Positions 1-6,993 of a DNA stretch of 64,000 bases are shown one piece after another. Under the pieces are notes generated by a model. It ran no database searches. It was given only the letters and a program-made list of their open reading frames with translations, and was not told where the DNA came from. The translations under genes and the position numbers were made by a program. Numbering within the stretch: position 1 is the stretch's first letter; every line of letters starts with the position of its first letter. This DNA is from Catenuloplanes niger (GTDB lineage: Bacteria; Actinomycetota; Actinomycetes; Mycobacteriales; Micromonosporaceae). The stretch lies in the NCBI RefSeq assembly GCF_031458255.1, contig NZ_JAVDYC010000001.1, positions 4,163,001-4,227,000 on the forward strand, read 5' to 3'.

Positions 1-657
1 CAGCACCAGCCGGACCCACCGCACCGGGCGCCCCTTGTTCGCGTGGCCCATGCCGTACAGGTGCGCCTGGACCCGGTACTCCGGGCTGACCTGCTCGGCT
101 GGCGGCTTGCCCATCCGCTTGGCCCGGGCGAGCTTCTCGCGCGCGGTCTTCCCGGTGTGCTTCCAGTCGACGACCATGCCCCAGTCCTGGTCGAACGCGT
201 CGCCGGAGCCCGCGATCGGGTCGACGCCGGGGACGCCCTCGTCGATCACGAGCCGGTCCTCGGCCAACCACCGCTCGCGCCCGAGCTGCCGATTCCAGAA
301 CGCGACGACGTCCTCCATGGACGCGTGGACCGCGGTCCCCTGGAACGGCGCCCAGGTCGGCTCGGTGACCGGCACCCGCGGCGCCCCGACGAGCTTGCGC
401 GCAATCTGCTGGTCGCACGGCGTCCCCAGCTCGCTCGGGCCGAGCGCCTTCTGCATCGACCGCGGCCGCGCCGCCTCGTAGTCCATGAGGACCTGGCGCA
501 GCTCGCGCAGCGTCGACTCCGGCGGCCCGGCCGGGATTCCAGTGGCCGGCGGGACCGCGGCGGCGGCCGGCGCGGCGAGGATGCCCTGGCCACCGGTCGA
601 CCGCACGGGCGCCATGTCGGCGAGCAGCGCGGCCAGCTGGTCCTTGGAGACGGTCAC
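1..657 (-). CDS. PD-(D/E)XK exonuclease, Cas4/RecB-like (C-terminus cut by window edge)
   Basis: The first 219 residues are present and the reading frame is still open at base 1. After a loose Ala/Pro-rich N-terminus, residues 107-115 (GTAVHASME) resemble the helix that opens Cas4/RecB-type nuclease cores. The acidic residue in GSGDAFD (150-156), the D-x-K pair in VVDWK (162-166) and QAHLYG (197-202) follow in the order expected of PD-(D/E)XK exonucleases. Phage proteins of this type trim double-stranded DNA during replication or recombination, usually with a helicase or an annealing protein. The GTG start overlaps the upstream stop as GTGA. It is the last gene visible in the leftward early operon and shares that operon with a helicase. 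The class is fairly clear; the exact subfamily (Cas4, RecB or lambda-exonuclease type) is not. Confidence 0.75.
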   Translation of the reverse strand, partial: MTVSKDQLAALLADMAPVRSTGGQGILAAPAAAAVPPATGIPAGPPESTLRELRQVLMDYEAARPRSMQKALGPSELGTPCDQQIARKLVGAPRVPVTEPTWAPFQGTAVHASMEDVVAFWNRQLGRERWLAEDRLVIDEGVPGVDPIAGSGDAFDQDWGMVVDWKHTGKTAREKLARAKRMGKPPAEQVSPEYRVQAHLYGMGHANKGRPVRWVRLVL

Positions 658-1031
658 TGCTGGCCCCGGTACTTCACGACGGCGCGGTCCAGCTCGTGCA
701 GGTCCTCGTTGCTGCCGGTGTCGAACTGTCGTAGAGCCGCCTCAACGACTGGCCTCGCGCGCTCGGCCGCGTGGCGGAGCTCCGTGACCTCAGCGCTGAG
801 CCGCTCGACCTCCGCGAGCAGCGCGGGCACGTCCTTGCGTGCGTGGGCGATAAAGCGGGCGTCGGCCTTTCCGTTCCGGAGCGGATCCAGCTCGATCGGT
901 GGCAAGTTGCCGGAGATCACGGCGACGGCCGGGCCGAGAGTGCGGGCGCCGAAGTAGCTGCCGGTCATCCAAGGCCCCGGGGTCGCCGTCTCGCAGCGGC
1001 GGCGGATGGCGTTGAGGTTGAGGTCGGTCAT
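654..1031 (-). CDS. Actinophage hypothetical protein with ATPGPW and ADARFIAHA motifs
   Basis: This 125-residue protein starts MTDLNLNAIRRRC and has ATPGPW (17-22) and KADARFIAHARKDVPALLAE (55-74), a combination I recognise from many short actinophage early proteins of unknown function. The segment from about residue 64 to 100 is charged and heptad-like (LLAEVERLSAEVTELRHAAE), so a coiled coil and an oligomeric protein are likely. The start overlaps the end of the next upstream gene by 4 bases (ATGA), and its own stop overlaps the exonuclease start. No catalytic motif is visible. Its role is unknown; position suggests an early or replication-phase function. Confidence 0.7.
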   Translation of the reverse strand: MTDLNLNAIRRRCETATPGPWMTGSYFGARTLGPAVAVISGNLPPIELDPLRNGKADARFIAHARKDVPALLAEVERLSAEVTELRHAAERARPVVEAALRQFDTGSNEDLHELDRAVVKYRGQQ

Positions 1032-1192
1032 CGGGTCCTCCGGAGGTGCCGCGCGACGGCGGCGACGAGCAGGTAGATCGGGGAGGCGATCACCGCGCCG
1101 CCGAGGAGCGCGGCCGCGAGCGGCACGGTGATCAGGAGGGAGAGCAGCCCGGCCGCAGGCGCAGCCGCATCACGGTCGAGCTGCGCGGTCAT
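1028..1192 (-). CDS. Small membrane protein, 54 aa
   Basis: The ATG at 1192 overlaps the upstream stop as ATGA, which fixes the start and gives 54 residues. After about 14 polar residues there is a continuous hydrophobic stretch (roughly 15-48) broken by a Gly-Gly and a Pro, enough for one long or two short membrane segments, and a basic tail (RHLRRTR) predicting a cytoplasmic C-terminus. It is one of three small membrane proteins in this early operon. No family is recognised. Size and topology would suit a phage exclusion or membrane-perturbing protein, but nothing in the sequence proves that. Confidence 0.6.
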   Translation of the reverse strand: MTAQLDRDAAAPAAGLLSLLITVPLAAALLGGAVIASPIYLLVAAVARHLRRTR

Positions 1193-1815
1193 GCGGCCTT
1201 CTTCGCCGCGTCGTACTGCTGGAGCCCCCAGGCGATGGCGTGGCAGTTCCAGAGGAACCGGTAGTCCCAGTCCCGCAGGTCCCACTCCCACGAGTCGGAG
1301 ACGACCCCCTCTTCCTCCAGCTCGCGGAGCAGCTCGCGGACGCTCTCCTCGTAGGCGGCGTCGCCGTCGTCGATGGCCTCCTGCACGCGCTTTCGGGCCG
1401 TCTCGACGTCCTCGGCGCGCTCCGGCTCGTCGCGGGCGACGTCGTCGAGGTAGCTGAAGATCTGCGTCTTGAACACGTCCTCGGAGTAGGACATGACCGA
1501 ATTCCGGTGGCCGGCGATCTTCTCCGACCAGTACGTCGGGTTGACCCGGTAGCCGTCCATCCGGAAGAACGCGAACATGTCGTCGATCCGGGAGAACATG
1601 AAGCCGTCCATGTCGCCCTTGATCGCGAGCGAGCCGGGCCACGTGATCAGGTCGAAGTAGTAGATGCTGGTGCCGGGCTGCTGGAACCGGACGTGCCGGT
1701 AGAGGCCGTCCTCGTGCAGCACGGTCATCTCGTGCTTCTCCACGTCGCGTGGGAAGCGGTCCGCGACGCGCTTCTCCTCGGCGGTCCGGTAGTCCGGAAT
1801 CTCAGGGGTCGTCAT
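1189..1815 (-). CDS. Phage hypothetical protein, 208 aa, acidic
   Basis: I chose the ATG at 1815 because it overlaps the upstream stop (ATGA); an in-frame start 57 bases earlier would run into the neighbour and adds an unlikely Arg/Gly-rich leader. The protein is acidic and rich in aromatic residues, with FDLITWPGSLAIKGD near residues 54-68, a predicted helical charged segment around 120-165 and a Trp-rich end (WEWDLRDWDYRFLWNC). It contains no recognisable catalytic motif. It belongs to the leftward early operon and is translationally coupled on both sides. Function unknown. Confidence 0.65.
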   Translation of the reverse strand: MTTPEIPDYRTAEEKRVADRFPRDVEKHEMTVLHEDGLYRHVRFQQPGTSIYYFDLITWPGSLAIKGDMDGFMFSRIDDMFAFFRMDGYRVNPTYWSEKIAGHRNSVMSYSEDVFKTQIFSYLDDVARDEPERAEDVETARKRVQEAIDDGDAAYEESVRELLRELEEEGVVSDSWEWDLRDWDYRFLWNCHAIAWGLQQYDAAKKAA

Positions 1816-2228
1816 CGCGCTACCGCCGCGGGCCCGTCGACCAGCACCGCGAAGACCGCGCGGGCGCCCCACTCGCCGATGCTCTCGGCTGGCTCGCCGT
1901 CGGTGTCGAAACGGCGCTTGACCACCGCGCCTGGGTCGTTGATCGCCCGGGTGATCTCGTCGATCGAGGGGGCGACGCGCTGGCCGCGCTGCTCGGCGAG
2001 CATCACCACGGCGATCGCAGCGATCATCTCGACCTGGGCCGCGGACCGCCGGGAGAACTGGTAGGCCAGCGCCGCGACCGTTCCGTCCGCGTCGAGGTCG
2101 GCCAGCTGCTCGCGGGCCAACCCGATCATCTGGTCGGTGATCTGCCGCGTCCGCGCGATGTCCCGCGCAACCTCCGGCGTGACCTCCAGGCCGAGCGCCT
2201 GCAGCAAGGTGGTGATCTGCTCAGACAT
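1812..2228 (-). CDS. Phage hypothetical protein, 138 aa, mostly helical
   Basis: The ATG at 2228 lies inside the end of the preceding gene (8-base overlap) and the stop overlaps the next start as ATGA. The sequence is Ala/Leu-rich and apparently helical (ITTLLQALGLEVTPEVARD, then AAQVEMIAAIAVVMLAEQ), with a moderately hydrophobic central helix that is probably amphipathic rather than membrane-spanning. No motif allows a functional call. Membership of the coupled early operon is the only context. Confidence 0.6.
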   Translation of the reverse strand: MSEQITTLLQALGLEVTPEVARDIARTRQITDQMIGLAREQLADLDADGTVAALAYQFSRRSAAQVEMIAAIAVVMLAEQRGQRVAPSIDEITRAINDPGAVVKRRFDTDGEPAESIGEWGARAVFAVLVDGPAAVAR

Positions 2229-2613
2229 CGAGGCACTCCGTCCGGGTGCAGAGGTTGTCCGCGCGGATATATGCGACGACGGCGTCGCCGGGCGTCTGCA
2301 GGCCGGCGTCGAGTTCGCGAGCCTCCCCGCGGTCCTGCTCGGTGTCGGCGTAGGTACGGATCCGGTGCCAGCACTCCTCGCCGGTGTTGAAGATCAGGAC
2401 CAGTTCACGCACGAGCCCGCCGCCCGGGCTGAAGTGGTGGTGCCCGACCTCGATGACGAGGTCCCAGCCGCCATCGCCGTCTTCGCGGTACTCGATCTCG
2501 AAGCCCGACGAGTCCTCGTCGAAGTTGAGAAGGAAGCCCGCCTCCTGCAAGGCGGCGCTGTAGGTGTCGGTGGCCCGCGCGACGACGGTCTCCACCTCGT
2601 CCATCTCAGACAT
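2221..2613 (-). CDS. Phage hypothetical protein, 130 aa, acidic
   Basis: A strongly acidic 130-residue protein with repeated Asp/Glu clusters (FDEDSS, EDGDGGWDLVIEVG) and a pattern of short beta strands between residues 38 and 80. There are two Cys near the C-terminus (LCTRTECLDV) but no zinc-binding set. Start and stop both overlap neighbouring genes by 8 bases, so it is translated as part of the leftward operon. Acidic phage proteins of this size often inhibit host DNA-binding enzymes; that is only a possibility here. Confidence 0.6.
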   Translation of the reverse strand: MSEMDEVETVVARATDTYSAALQEAGFLLNFDEDSSGFEIEYREDGDGGWDLVIEVGHHHFSPGGGLVRELVLIFNTGEECWHRIRTYADTEQDRGEARELDAGLQTPGDAVVAYIRADNLCTRTECLDV

Positions 2614-3013
2614 CGGCGCTCCACTCAGTCCGGCGGACCACGCGGCGGACGACCGATGCCGCCGCGACGCGCTCGATCAGCACAGCGGCGGCCTCGTCGG
2701 CGACCGTGACGACCGAACCGTCCGCGAGCCGGACGCCGTACTCGATTTCGGTGCCGCCCTCGGCGCCCTCCGCGGCCGGCGTGACGACGTCGCCCGGGCC
2801 GAGGATCTCCAGCCGGTCGCCGCGGCCGTAGAAGCGCAGCAGCGCGTCCATGCGCGGCACCGTCACGGCCCGCTGGGCACGCTCGTAGGAGCCGACGACG
2901 ACGGCCTTCCAGTGGCCGAGGCTCTTCTCCTCGACCTGGGCGAGGCTGAGGCCGGCGGCCTGGCGGGCGGCGCGGAGCCGCTCGCCGATCTGGGCAGGGG
3001 TCAGGTGACTCAT
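2606..3013 (-). CDS. BldD-like XRE DNA-binding protein
   Basis: Residues 9-63 form an XRE helix-turn-helix whose core (VEEKSLGHWKAVVVGSYER, 27-45) is extremely close to the DNA-binding domain of the actinomycete developmental regulator BldD as I remember it, including the VTVPRMDALLRFYG helix that follows. BldD joins this domain to a C-terminal domain that dimerises on cyclic-di-GMP; here the remaining 70 residues are a different acidic beta-rich tail (IEYGVRLADGSVVTVADE) without an obvious cyclic-di-GMP motif. The ATG at 3013 overlaps the helicase stop (ATGA). I infer an early-operon regulator that may recognise BldD-type operators of the host. HTH assignment is firm; the BldD link is from recognition, not from a search. 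Confidence 0.8.
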   Translation of the reverse strand: MSHLTPAQIGERLRAARQAAGLSLAQVEEKSLGHWKAVVVGSYERAQRAVTVPRMDALLRFYGRGDRLEILGPGDVVTPAAEGAEGGTEIEYGVRLADGSVVTVADEAAAVLIERVAAASVVRRVVRRTEWSADV

Positions 3014-4371
3014 GCGGGGAGTCCTCTCGGGCCGGGGATGACGACGACGCGCTCGGCGGCGCGGGTGATCGCGGTGTAGAGCCAGCGCTGGCCGTTGATG
3101 TGACCGGCGGCGGCCGCGGCGTCCGGGGGATGACCGGCTCGCTCGGCCTCGGCCGCCGCGGCGCGGCTGAAGACGTAGGACTCGTCGACGACCAGGACGT
3201 GGTCGTACTGCGAGCCCTGCGACTTGTGGCAGGTGATGGCCTGGGCGAAGGTGGCCGCGGCGACCGAACCGCGCCCCTCTTTCTTCGCCTTCTTCTCGCC
3301 CTCGATGCTCTGGAAGCCGGACAGCCACACGGTCAGCGGACGCCGGTGGCCGGTGTCCTCCTCGACCAGCAGCCGCACACGGTCGGCCTCGGGGTGCAGC
3401 GGCAGCTGGTCGAGCACGCTCGCCACGCGCAGCTGCTGCCCGTTGAAGATGTCGGCCTCGGTGCTGTTCGCGAGACCGATGATCTTGTCGCCGGGCTGCG
3501 GCACCGGGCCGCAGAGACCGGCCAGCGAGCGCATCAGGTGAATCGCCTGCCACCGCGTCTTGTTGGTGCCGACGAGCACCTGGTCGAAGCCCGCCAGGTC
3601 CTCGCGGCTGACGCGCTGGCGCCGGCCGGAGTCTCCGTCGGCGAAGAGGCCGAGCGAGCGATCGCCCGGCGCCGACTTGCGGACCGAGGTGGCCAGCCGG
3701 GTCACCGGCGAGTCCAGCGCGGACCGGTGGATTTCGGTGAGCAGGTGGTCCGGCTCGGCGTCGATGAAGTAGCCGCCGCCGTCGACCGGGGGCAGCTGCG
3801 CCGGGTCGCCGAGCACCAGCAGCCGGACGCCGAACGAGAGCAGGTCCGCGGCCATCCGCGACCCGACCATCGACACCTCGTCAAGCACCAGCAGCGGCGC
3901 GGTCTCCAGCGGCGAGTCCTCGCGCAGGATGAAGTCCGGCGTCTCCAGCTTTTCCCGCTCCACCGCGATCTGGGTCTCCAGGACCGCGCGCTGCATCGGG
4001 TTGCTCTCGACGAGGAGCTTCCGCTCCAGCTCCTCCAGGTGCGCACGGACCTTGTCCTGCGGCGTGTAGATCAGCGAGTGCACGGTCGACGCGCCCTCGC
4101 AGCCCTTCGACCGCAGGACGTACGCGGCCTTGCCGGTGAAGGCCGCGTAGAGCGCGCGGACACCGAGCTGCTCGACGATCGAGCGCGCCAGCGTGGTCTT
4201 GCCGGTGCCGGCGTAGCCGAAGAGCCGGAAGACCTGCGGACCGTCCGGGTCGCGGTACCAGGCGACGATCTTCTCGATCGCCTCCTGCTGCTGCGGCGAC
4301 CAGTCCATCGCGGACGTGGCCGGTGCGGTAACGCCGGTGAACGGGTCGTCGAGGTCGAGGTGGATGGTCAC
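3010..4371 (-). CDS. RecD/Dda-like ATP-dependent DNA helicase
   Basis: A 453-residue superfamily 1 helicase. Walker A is GYAGTGKT (52-59), Walker B LVLDEVSMVG (161-170), motif III GDPAQLPPV (188-196). The C-terminal UvrD_C_2-type domain carries ITCHKSQGSQYD (379-390) and LYTAITRA (431-438). The length and lack of a long N-terminal domain match phage Dda-like or short RecD2-like helicases rather than the RecBCD subunit. Such enzymes unwind DNA 5' to 3' at forks or ends and often work with an exonuclease; one lies 2.4 kb downstream in the same operon. Both ends overlap neighbours by 4 bases. The likely role is phage DNA replication or recombination. Confidence 0.9.
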   Translation of the reverse strand: MTIHLDLDDPFTGVTAPATSAMDWSPQQQEAIEKIVAWYRDPDGPQVFRLFGYAGTGKTTLARSIVEQLGVRALYAAFTGKAAYVLRSKGCEGASTVHSLIYTPQDKVRAHLEELERKLLVESNPMQRAVLETQIAVEREKLETPDFILREDSPLETAPLLVLDEVSMVGSRMAADLLSFGVRLLVLGDPAQLPPVDGGGYFIDAEPDHLLTEIHRSALDSPVTRLATSVRKSAPGDRSLGLFADGDSGRRQRVSREDLAGFDQVLVGTNKTRWQAIHLMRSLAGLCGPVPQPGDKIIGLANSTEADIFNGQQLRVASVLDQLPLHPEADRVRLLVEEDTGHRRPLTVWLSGFQSIEGEKKAKKEGRGSVAAATFAQAITCHKSQGSQYDHVLVVDESYVFSRAAAAEAERAGHPPDAAAAAGHINGQRWLYTAITRAAERVVVIPGPRGLPA

Positions 4372-4808
4372 GGCGCCTCCCCGGTGGCCCGGTCCGTGTC
4401 GAGCACCAGCGCGCCGGTGACCTCAGCCGGAAGCCCTGCGGCGGCACCGAGGCGGCCCACGCGCGGCAGCGGCAGCGTCTCGGCGGTGCCGACGCGCGGG
4501 CGGATGACGAGCCGCTCGTCGGTCGGCACACGCACCGCGTCTGCGGCCCTGGCCACGGGGTCGAGCGCGCCGAGCAGTGGCGGCACCGGTGCGACGCCGG
4601 CACGCTCGCAGGCCTCCGCCTGGGCCCGGGCCGCCGCGTCGGCGAGCTGCTCGGCATACGCGACGCCCGCGGCGACCGACGGAGCCGGAGCCTCGTCGCG
4701 CCGGTGCCGGCCGGGCGAGGCGTAGCCCTGGATGGTGAGGGCCGCGGCCGCTCCGGCGCCCATGAGGATCAGGGCGCCGGAGGTGACCGCGATGGTCTCG
4801 GTCAGCAC
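4368..4808 (-). CDS. Membrane-anchored hypothetical protein, 146 aa
   Basis: The GTG at 4808 is preceded at good distance by GGGAG and overlaps the end of the upstream gene, so I prefer it to longer in-frame readings. Residues 3-25 (ETIAVTSGALILMGAGAAAA) form one hydrophobic segment that would anchor the protein. The rest is Ala/Arg-rich, partly helical and probably cytoplasmic (SVAAGVAYAEQLADAAARA). No enzyme motif is seen. The stop overlaps the helicase start by 4 bases. A membrane-tethered accessory factor is possible but not shown. Confidence 0.55.
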   Translation of the reverse strand: MLTETIAVTSGALILMGAGAAAALTIQGYASPGRHRRDEAPAPSVAAGVAYAEQLADAAARAQAEACERAGVAPVPPLLGALDPVARAADAVRVPTDERLVIRPRVGTAETLPLPRVGRLGAAAGLPAEVTGALVLDTDRATGEAP

Positions 4809-5068
4809 TGCTTGTCTCCCGAGGAGTCGAGGAGGCGGATGAGGTCGTCGGCCGTGGCGCACGCGTCCAGCGCGGCCAGGTCGGCGCGGATGAGGTCCTC
4901 GGCGAACACGTCGCCCTGGGCCGCCGCGCGCCGCGCCTTCCGCCGTCGGCCGGACTCGATGGCCAGGTCGACGAGGAAGGCGACGGCGAGCACCAGCAGC
5001 GAGGCGATGATCGCGATCAGGGTGAAGATGCCGAGGACGATGAGCAGCAGCTCCAGCAGGTCGGCCAT
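4802..5068 (-). CDS. Small membrane protein, 88 aa
   Basis: The ATG at 5068 shares one base with the preceding stop (TGATG) and gives 88 residues. Residues 3-33 are hydrophobic (LLELLLIVLGIFTLIAIIAS and onward), enough for one long or two tight membrane spans, followed by a basic stop-transfer sequence (RRRKARRA) and a helical acidic C-terminus (AEDLIRADLAALDACATADD). It lies between two other early-operon genes and is coupled to both. Family not recognised. Three membrane proteins of this kind in one early operon is unusual. Confidence 0.6.
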   Translation of the reverse strand: MADLLELLLIVLGIFTLIAIIASLLVLAVAFLVDLAIESGRRRKARRAAAQGDVFAEDLIRADLAALDACATADDLIRLLDSSGDKQC

Positions 5069-5526
5069 CACGCGGCCTGCCCGAGCCGGAAGCCGACGAC
5101 GCCCTCCGGCAACGCACCGCCGCACGGCTCGCGGAGGTCACGCTCAAGCGCACCGCTGACCGGCTCGTTCGATTCCAGGCCGCCGGCCATGGCCAACGCC
5201 TCCAGCACGCGGGTGAGGTCCTGCGGCGGCATGCCGGCCAGCGCGTCGCGCAGGTTCACCCGGGCGCCGCCGCCGATGGCACAGGCGATCCGGATCAGCG
5301 CCGCCTCCCGCCCGGTAACCCGCACCGCACCGTCCGTTATGGCGAGGGAGAGGTGTGACCACGCCACCACGGCGACCGTGCGGGTCATCCGGTGGATGTG
5401 CGTACGGACGTCGGGGCGGTCGATGACCTCGACCGTGCTGGTCGGCACGTGCAGCAGTAGGTGAACGGCGGCGCGCTCCTGGGCGTCCGTGGCCCCGAAG
5501 CGCAGGGCGTTGGCGAGGATGCTCAC
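5068..5526 (-). CDS. Phage hypothetical protein, 152 aa
   Basis: The GTG at 5526 overlaps the upstream stop (GTGA); the protein begins MSILANALRFGATDAQERAA. It shows alternating strands and helices (TVAVVAWSHLSLAITDGAVR) and the segment ALIRIACAIGGGARVNLRDA, but none of the motifs of known phage enzymes. It is basic to neutral and apparently cytoplasmic. It sits between the XRE-led start of the operon and the membrane-protein pair. Function unknown. Confidence 0.6.
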   Translation of the reverse strand: MSILANALRFGATDAQERAAVHLLLHVPTSTVEVIDRPDVRTHIHRMTRTVAVVAWSHLSLAITDGAVRVTGREAALIRIACAIGGGARVNLRDALAGMPPQDLTRVLEALAMAGGLESNEPVSGALERDLREPCGGALPEGVVGFRLGQAA

Positions 5527-6230
5527 GCGGCACCGCCCTTGGCCGCGAGCTGCGCCTCCAGCTCGGCGACGCGGACCGCGAGCACGGCGGCGTCGCGGTC
5601 GACGATCGTCGTGACAGCCACGTCCAGCCCGCCCTGGTGCCTCGACCCGCCGTCGCTGGCGTGTGGCGTGCCGTAGTGCATCTTGGAATCCGCGCGACTC
5701 CGGTCCTCGGCGGCCGGAAGAGCCAGCCCCGCGATCAGCGCATCGACGGCCTGCATCTTCGTGGCCTTGACCGCAGCCCTGTCCGTACCGAAGTTCATGA
5801 CGAGGACTTCGAGCGAGATGTCCGTGTGGCGCGGCAGCGTGAGGTCGAACGCGCGCAGGTTCGCGGCGAGCGCCTCCAGCGCATCGGCGAGCGCCTCCGT
5901 CGTCTTCGTGTGCGGCCAGGGCCTGCGCGGGACCGTCACGTAGTCCGGCATCTCGCCGTACATCGCGAAGTGGTCCAGCTCCGCGATGCCCTGCTCGGCC
6001 CACCGGATCGCGGTGGCGAGCGTGCCGGTGTGCTTGTGTAGCTGCACCACGTCCTCGCACAGCTCGATCAGCCAGGCGCCGGCGCCATCCTTGTGCGCGT
6101 CGATCTGGGCGAGGATCACGCCGTCGCGCCGGTCGAGCAGGTAGCAGCCGTCGGCCTTGGGCTGGACGTAGAGGCTTGTGATCTCGGGCGGCAGCAGCAT
6201 CGCTGGGCTCGTTCTGATCGGCTGGGTCAT
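5523..6230 (-). CDS. Phage hypothetical protein with C-terminal coiled coil, 235 aa
   Basis: The ATG at 6230 follows GGAG by six bases, a clear ribosome site, giving 235 residues. An N-terminal beta-rich part includes YVQPKADGCYLLDRRDGV; the middle is helical (ALADALEALAANLRAF). The C-terminus (AAVLAVRVAELEAQLAAKGG) has leucine/valine heptads typical of a short coiled coil. No catalytic residues are apparent. About 70 bases separate it from the gene upstream, so a secondary promoter could exist here, but it is still part of the leftward set and its stop overlaps the next start. Confidence 0.6.
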   Translation of the reverse strand: MTQPIRTSPAMLLPPEITSLYVQPKADGCYLLDRRDGVILAQIDAHKDGAGAWLIELCEDVVQLHKHTGTLATAIRWAEQGIAELDHFAMYGEMPDYVTVPRRPWPHTKTTEALADALEALAANLRAFDLTLPRHTDISLEVLVMNFGTDRAAVKATKMQAVDALIAGLALPAAEDRSRADSKMHYGTPHASDGGSRHQGGLDVAVTTIVDRDAAVLAVRVAELEAQLAAKGGAA

Positions 6231-6300
6231 GGGATACTCCTCGGGTCTGGGCGTCCCCGGTGCCGGCAAAGCGAGTGGGGCGCCTTTGGCGTTTCTGGAT

Positions 6301-6579
6301 TCAGGCGGCCGACGAAGCGGCCTTGATCGGCGGCTTCTGCGCCGCCTTCCGCTTGCGGGCCGCGGCCGAGGCCTGGCCCATGCGGACGAAGTGCGCCTTG
6401 CGTCGGCTCTCCGCGAGACGGAGGACCAGGGCGTCATCGAGGTCGGGGAACTCGCTGCGAACTTCGCGCTCCCACCGCGCCTCGGCGGCCTTGCGAGCCG
6501 GCGCCGTGGCCGCGGCGCGGTCGGGCGTCTTGCCCCAGCGCTCAAGAGCGCCGAGCTGGCCAGCCTGCGCGGGGGTCAT
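6301..6579 (-). CDS. Small basic phage protein, 92 aa
   Basis: The ATG at 6579 overlaps the stop of the XRE gene (ATGA). The product is short, helical and very Arg/Lys/Ala-rich (AAEARWEREVRSEF, AAARKRKAAQKPPIKAASSAA), with a basic C-terminal tail that would bind nucleic acid non-specifically. It resembles small proteins that commonly follow the Cro/XRE gene in actinophages, whose role is unknown. Its tight coupling to the XRE gene suggests that both act early after induction. Confidence 0.6.
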   Translation of the reverse strand: MTPAQAGQLGALERWGKTPDRAAATAPARKAAEARWEREVRSEFPDLDDALVLRLAESRRKAHFVRMGQASAAARKRKAAQKPPIKAASSAA

Positions 6580-6839
6580 CGCGCGCCTGCCGTGACCGGC
6601 TCGTCGGGCATGAGGTCGGTGACCCCGCAACCCAGCGCCCTCGCGATGGCGGCGAGCAGCTCAGGGCTCGGATTGCGCGTGCCGCGCTCCAGCTCAGAGA
6701 GGTGCCCCTTGCTGGCCGACGTGACCTCGGCGAGCTGCGAAAGGCTCATGCCGTTCGCGATCCGCCTGCGACGCAGCCGGGCGGGGTGGTGATCAAGCGG
6801 CTCCCGTGCTGCCTGCCGCCGTCGCTCGGTATTGGTCAT
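6576..6839 (-). CDS. XRE-family regulator, Cro-like, first gene of leftward operon
   Basis: I chose the ATG at 6839 (MTNTERRRQ); an ATG 36 bases upstream would lie within the operator repeats. Of 87 residues, about 27-80 form an XRE helix-turn-helix: RIANGMSLSQLAEVTSASKG, SELERGTRNPSPELLAAIAR and ALGCGVTDLMP. It heads the 14-gene leftward operon and faces the rightward repressor-like gene at 6994 across 154 bases full of GTTCGCAA repeats. This is the arrangement of a Cro/CI switch, so I infer a Cro-like or excision-related regulator binding those repeats. Confidence 0.8.
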   Translation of the reverse strand: MTNTERRRQAAREPLDHHPARLRRRRIANGMSLSQLAEVTSASKGHLSELERGTRNPSPELLAAIARALGCGVTDLMPDEPVTAGAR

Positions 6840-6963
6840 GCGAACGACCATAGGCAGGTTCGCAATAGTTCGCAAGCGTTCGCGCCTTCAAGTGCGAACG
6901 GTGGACGTTCGGACGATGGGAATCTCATCCGTTCGCGATTCATTCATGGGTGCCGTTGCGAAC
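6839..6963. promoter_or_regulatory. Operator region of the phage switch, GTTCGCAA repeats
   Basis: The octamer GTTCGCAA occurs at 6858 and 6868 and as GTTCGCGC at 6878, so three copies are phased exactly 10 bp apart. Further forward versions lie at 6907 (GTTCGGAC) and 6931 (GTTCGCGA). Inverted versions lie at 6839 (TGCGAACG), 6892 (GTGCGAAC) and 6956 (TTGCGAAC). The cluster fills the gap between two divergent HTH genes. I infer operators for one or both regulators; no promoter box was assigned with confidence. Confidence 0.7.
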
Positions 6964-6993
6964 TGCTGCGAAATATCGCGTACGATCACGCGC

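Noticed and set aside
63-960. Long rightward reading frames over the first kilobase
   Set aside because: They are antisense to the coupled leftward genes, lack ribosome sites and read as Arg/Pro/Ala repeats typical of GC-rich shadows.
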